Assembly (NCBI RefSeq): GCF_900182695.1
Contig: NZ_FXTK01000007.1
Span: 81,402 to 145,401 of the forward strand
Reading direction: 5' to 3'
Length of the DNA: 64,000 nucleotides
From: Paracoccus laeviglucosivorans
GTDB lineage: Bacteria; Pseudomonadota; Alphaproteobacteria; Rhodobacterales; Rhodobacteraceae
Position 1 is the stretch's first letter. Each line of letters begins with the position of its first letter. Below, one piece after another: positions 62,216-64,000 of the stretch. The notes below the pieces were generated by a model. That model had not been told where the DNA came from. It did no database searches and saw only the letters and a list, made by a program, of their open reading frames with translations. The position numbers were made by a program, and so were the translations under genes.

Positions 62216-63637
62216 GTGAATGAGATGATGAACGATGACGCACCTTCCCCCGTATCCGGGGCCGACCTGATCGAATGGGGCCACCGCCCCGGCCCGGCGT
62301 TTCCGGACCTTCTGTCGCGCGCAAATGCCGCGCGGGCCGAAGGCCTTGGCCTGATCCGCATCCGCCAGATGCTGGAGCCGGACCTGCCGCCGCCTGCGCC
62401 CGATCCGCTCGCCCTGCGCCGCCCCGGCGAAGTGCCGCTGCATGTCAGCATCCGCGCCGAAAACGCCGATGAACAGGCCAATGTCGGCAAGGTGCTGGCC
62501 ACCATGGTCGAGGTACTGCGGACCCCCACGGTCGAGGCCGGGGCCGTGATGCCCGATGCCTGCCCGGCGGGACCGTTGGGGACTATCCCGGTGGGCGGCG
62601 TGGTTGCAACGCGCAATGCGATCCATCCCGGCATGCATTCGGCCGATGTCTGTTGTTCGGTCATGATCACCGATCTGGGGCATGTCGATCCAAAGGCGGC
62701 ATTGGATGCGGCGCAGGCGATCACCCATTTCGGGCCGGGCGGGCGCGATCAGGGCAATCGCTTCAGCGTATCGCTGGATCTGATGGATCAGTTCCGCGCC
62801 AACCCGTTCCTGAATGGGAACCGGATGCTGTATTCTGCGCAGGCCCATATGGGCACGCAGGGCGATGGCAACCACTTTCTGTTCATCGGGCGCAGCCGCG
62901 CCACCGGGCGGGTGGCCATGGTAACCCACCACGGTTCGCGCGGGCCGGGCGGGCTGCTTTACAAGCAAGGGATGGAGTCGGCCGAGCGGTTCCGCCGCGA
63001 ACTGTCGCCTGCCACGCTCAAGCAGAATGCTTGGATTCCGGCGGATACCGACCAGGGGCGCGACTACTGGGACGCGTTGCAGATCATCCGCCGCTGGACC
63101 AAGGCCAACCACAACGCGCTGCATCAGGCCGTTGTGGAGAAGCTGCGCGCCGAGCCGGGGGACCGCTATTGGAATGAGCACAACTTTGTCTTCCGTCGCG
63201 GCGATCTGTTCCTGCATGGCAAGGGGGCGACCCCGGCATGGAATGGCTATGCGCCTGATGCGACCGGCCTGACCCTGATTCCTTTGAACATGGCAGAACC
63301 GGTTCTCGTGGTGCGTGGCCGTGATGCCGCCCATACACTTGGCTTCGCGCCGCATGGGGCCGGACGAAATTTCTCGCGCACGGAACATCGCCGCCGCACG
63401 GGGACTGTGACGCCTGCACAAATGTTGGCGGCGGAAACGGCAGGACTGGACATCCGGTTTCATGCCGGAGCAGTGGACGCCTCGGAGCTGCCCTCCAGCT
63501 ATAAACGCGCGGGAGCGGTTGTAGACCAGATCCGCGACTATGGGTTGGCCGAAGTTGTTGACTTTATCGACCCTTATGGCTGCATCATGGCCGGGGACGT
63601 CGCCCCGCACTGGCAAGCAAAGCGAACCCGGCGATAG
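62216..63637 (+). CDS. rtcB: RNA-splicing ligase RtcB
   Basis: 473 residues from GTG 62216 (ATG 62225 or 62228 are alternatives). The ligase joins 2',3'-cyclic-phosphate or 3'-phosphate RNA ends to 5'-OH ends. Metal and GTP-site motifs: HPGMHSADVCCSVMI (Asp/Cys, about 138-152), QGDGNHFLFIG (Asn-His, about 216), THHGSRGPGG (about 238), HGKGATP (about 333) and the guanylylated-His region APHGAGRNFSR (about 378). No rtcA or archease gene is visible. Confidence 0.94.
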   Translation: MNEMMNDDAPSPVSGADLIEWGHRPGPAFPDLLSRANAARAEGLGLIRIRQMLEPDLPPPAPDPLALRRPGEVPLHVSIRAENADEQANVGKVLATMVEVLRTPTVEAGAVMPDACPAGPLGTIPVGGVVATRNAIHPGMHSADVCCSVMITDLGHVDPKAALDAAQAITHFGPGGRDQGNRFSVSLDLMDQFRANPFLNGNRMLYSAQAHMGTQGDGNHFLFIGRSRATGRVAMVTHHGSRGPGGLLYKQGMESAERFRRELSPATLKQNAWIPADTDQGRDYWDALQIIRRWTKANHNALHQAVVEKLRAEPGDRYWNEHNFVFRRGDLFLHGKGATPAWNGYAPDATGLTLIPLNMAEPVLVVRGRDAAHTLGFAPHGAGRNFSRTEHRRRTGTVTPAQMLAAETAGLDIRFHAGAVDASELPSSYKRAGAVVDQIRDYGLAEVVDFIDPYGCIMAGDVAPHWQAKRTRR

Positions 63638-63653
63638 TCGGGTTCGTTGTTTG
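63623..63653 (+). terminator. Intrinsic terminator at the end of rtcB
   Basis: A perfect 8-bp stem (63623-63630 with 63639-63646) overlapping the rtcB stop codon, followed by TTGTTTG. It probably ends the ro60-Y RNA-rtcB transcript. Confidence 0.65.
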
Positions 63654-63918
63654 ATCGGCAAGGCTTTTGCCCCATCTGAATGGTTTTCTAAACACTGCGG
63701 CAGCTGTGCGGTCGAACAAGATGCCAAGCTTGCGAATCGCGCTTTGCGTGCGAAGTGCCCATTCCTTGAATGAAAAACATGGCAGATAGTAGTCGCGTCC
63801 TTGCGCGCGGCGTTCAGATGCACTTGGATCAATGACGGCCGAGCCTGTGTGGAAACAGGTGGTTAGCGGCGCGCGGGGAATCCGTGGTTGTCACTGCGGC
63901 TGATTCGCATCGACCGCG
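63654..63918. other. Gene-free spacer between rtcB and the transposase fragment
   Basis: No convincing gene, tRNA or Y-RNA motif is visible; the only open frames here are extensions of shadow frames over rtcB. The right part may contain the terminal inverted repeat of the adjacent insertion sequence, but the other end is outside the window. Confidence 0.5.
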
Positions 63919-64000
63919 TCAGGCGGCGATTTCAGCTATCAGACGCCGGGTGCCGATCAGGGAGATGGTCCGTTTGATGTTATAGGCGAGGACGTTCAGT
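63919..64000 (-). CDS. IS1182-like transposase, C-terminal fragment at window edge
   Basis: The minus strand reads LNVLAYNIKRTISLIG then TRRLIAEIAA and a stop at 63921-63919. The YNxKRxIxxxG pattern is characteristic of the C-terminus of IS1182-like DDE transposases. The rest of the gene lies beyond the window; whether it is intact cannot be seen. Confidence 0.7.
   Translation of the reverse strand, partial: LNVLAYNIKRTISLIGTRRLIAEIAA

Noticed and set aside
61970..63832. A 620-residue minus-strand reading frame antisense to rtcB
   Set aside because: It is the complement of a high-GC coding sequence and has no domain; rtcB on the plus strand has all catalytic motifs.

Overview
The window is GC-rich and reads like an alphaproteobacterial chromosome, most likely Rhodobacteraceae and Paracoccus-like. 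The evidence is a CcrM-type GANTC methyltransferase, a UPF0176/TrhO protein, a flgBC-fliEQ-flgFGAH cluster, an lpxK/Kdo-transferase/DUF4170 block and the general codon use. The genus is an inference from gene content, not a measured assignment.

Layout. 1-2.2 kb: the end of a Wzz-like chain-length protein coupled to a Wzx-like flippase. 2.2-8.4 kb: an RTX protein, trhO and an NAD block (pncA-pncB, nadE). 8.5-11.9 kb: a secreted 19-repeat MORN protein, a nitrilase-family hydrolase, a GNAT enzyme and a SnoaL-like protein. 12-24 kb: surface polysaccharide genes, namely phosphomannomutase, KpsT/KpsE/KpsM-like export, a 1023-residue RTX protein, rfbCBDA for dTDP-L-rhamnose and a GT2 glycosyltransferase. 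24-30 kb: flagellar basal body and export genes with fliI divergent. 30-44.2 kb: housekeeping and regulatory genes (Crp/Fnr, extensin-like, L,D-transpeptidase, GntR, MFS, allA, rnhB, ccrM, alkB-like, mutY, DUF721, dsbA-like, lpxK, Kdo transferase, DUF4170).

From about 44.4 kb the sequence is accessory. A tyrosine integrase is followed by an AlpA-like protein, a DUF1376 protein, a toprim/RecA-fold primase-helicase whose zinc-binding N-terminus lies in another frame, and small HTH proteins. Next is a tightly coupled type I restriction-modification operon (hsdM-hsdS-DUF4268 nuclease-hsdR), then an RNA-repair locus, then the end of an IS1182-like transposase running off the window. The right end of the island is not visible.

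The most notable content is the RNA-repair locus at 58.3-63.7 kb. A divergent RtcR regulator faces a Ro60/Rsr (TROVE) protein, which is followed by a tandem array of four Y-RNA-like elements and then rtcB. All four elements have the same Ro-binding-type architecture: an outer helix, an ATGCC / ...TTG internal loop and an 8-bp inner helix. The first two carry tRNA-mimicking heads closed into circular permutations at different points (variable region in RNA 1, D-loop in RNA 2). The third head is a diverged three-arm structure, and the fourth is a bare 46-nt Ro-binding module placed directly before rtcB. RtcR lacks a normal GAFTGA loop and has a DH instead of DE Walker B, and the candidate promoter overlaps sigma54-like and sigma70-like elements. 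Together these suggest a damage-responsive Ro60/Y-RNA/RtcB system carried next to a restriction system on an island.
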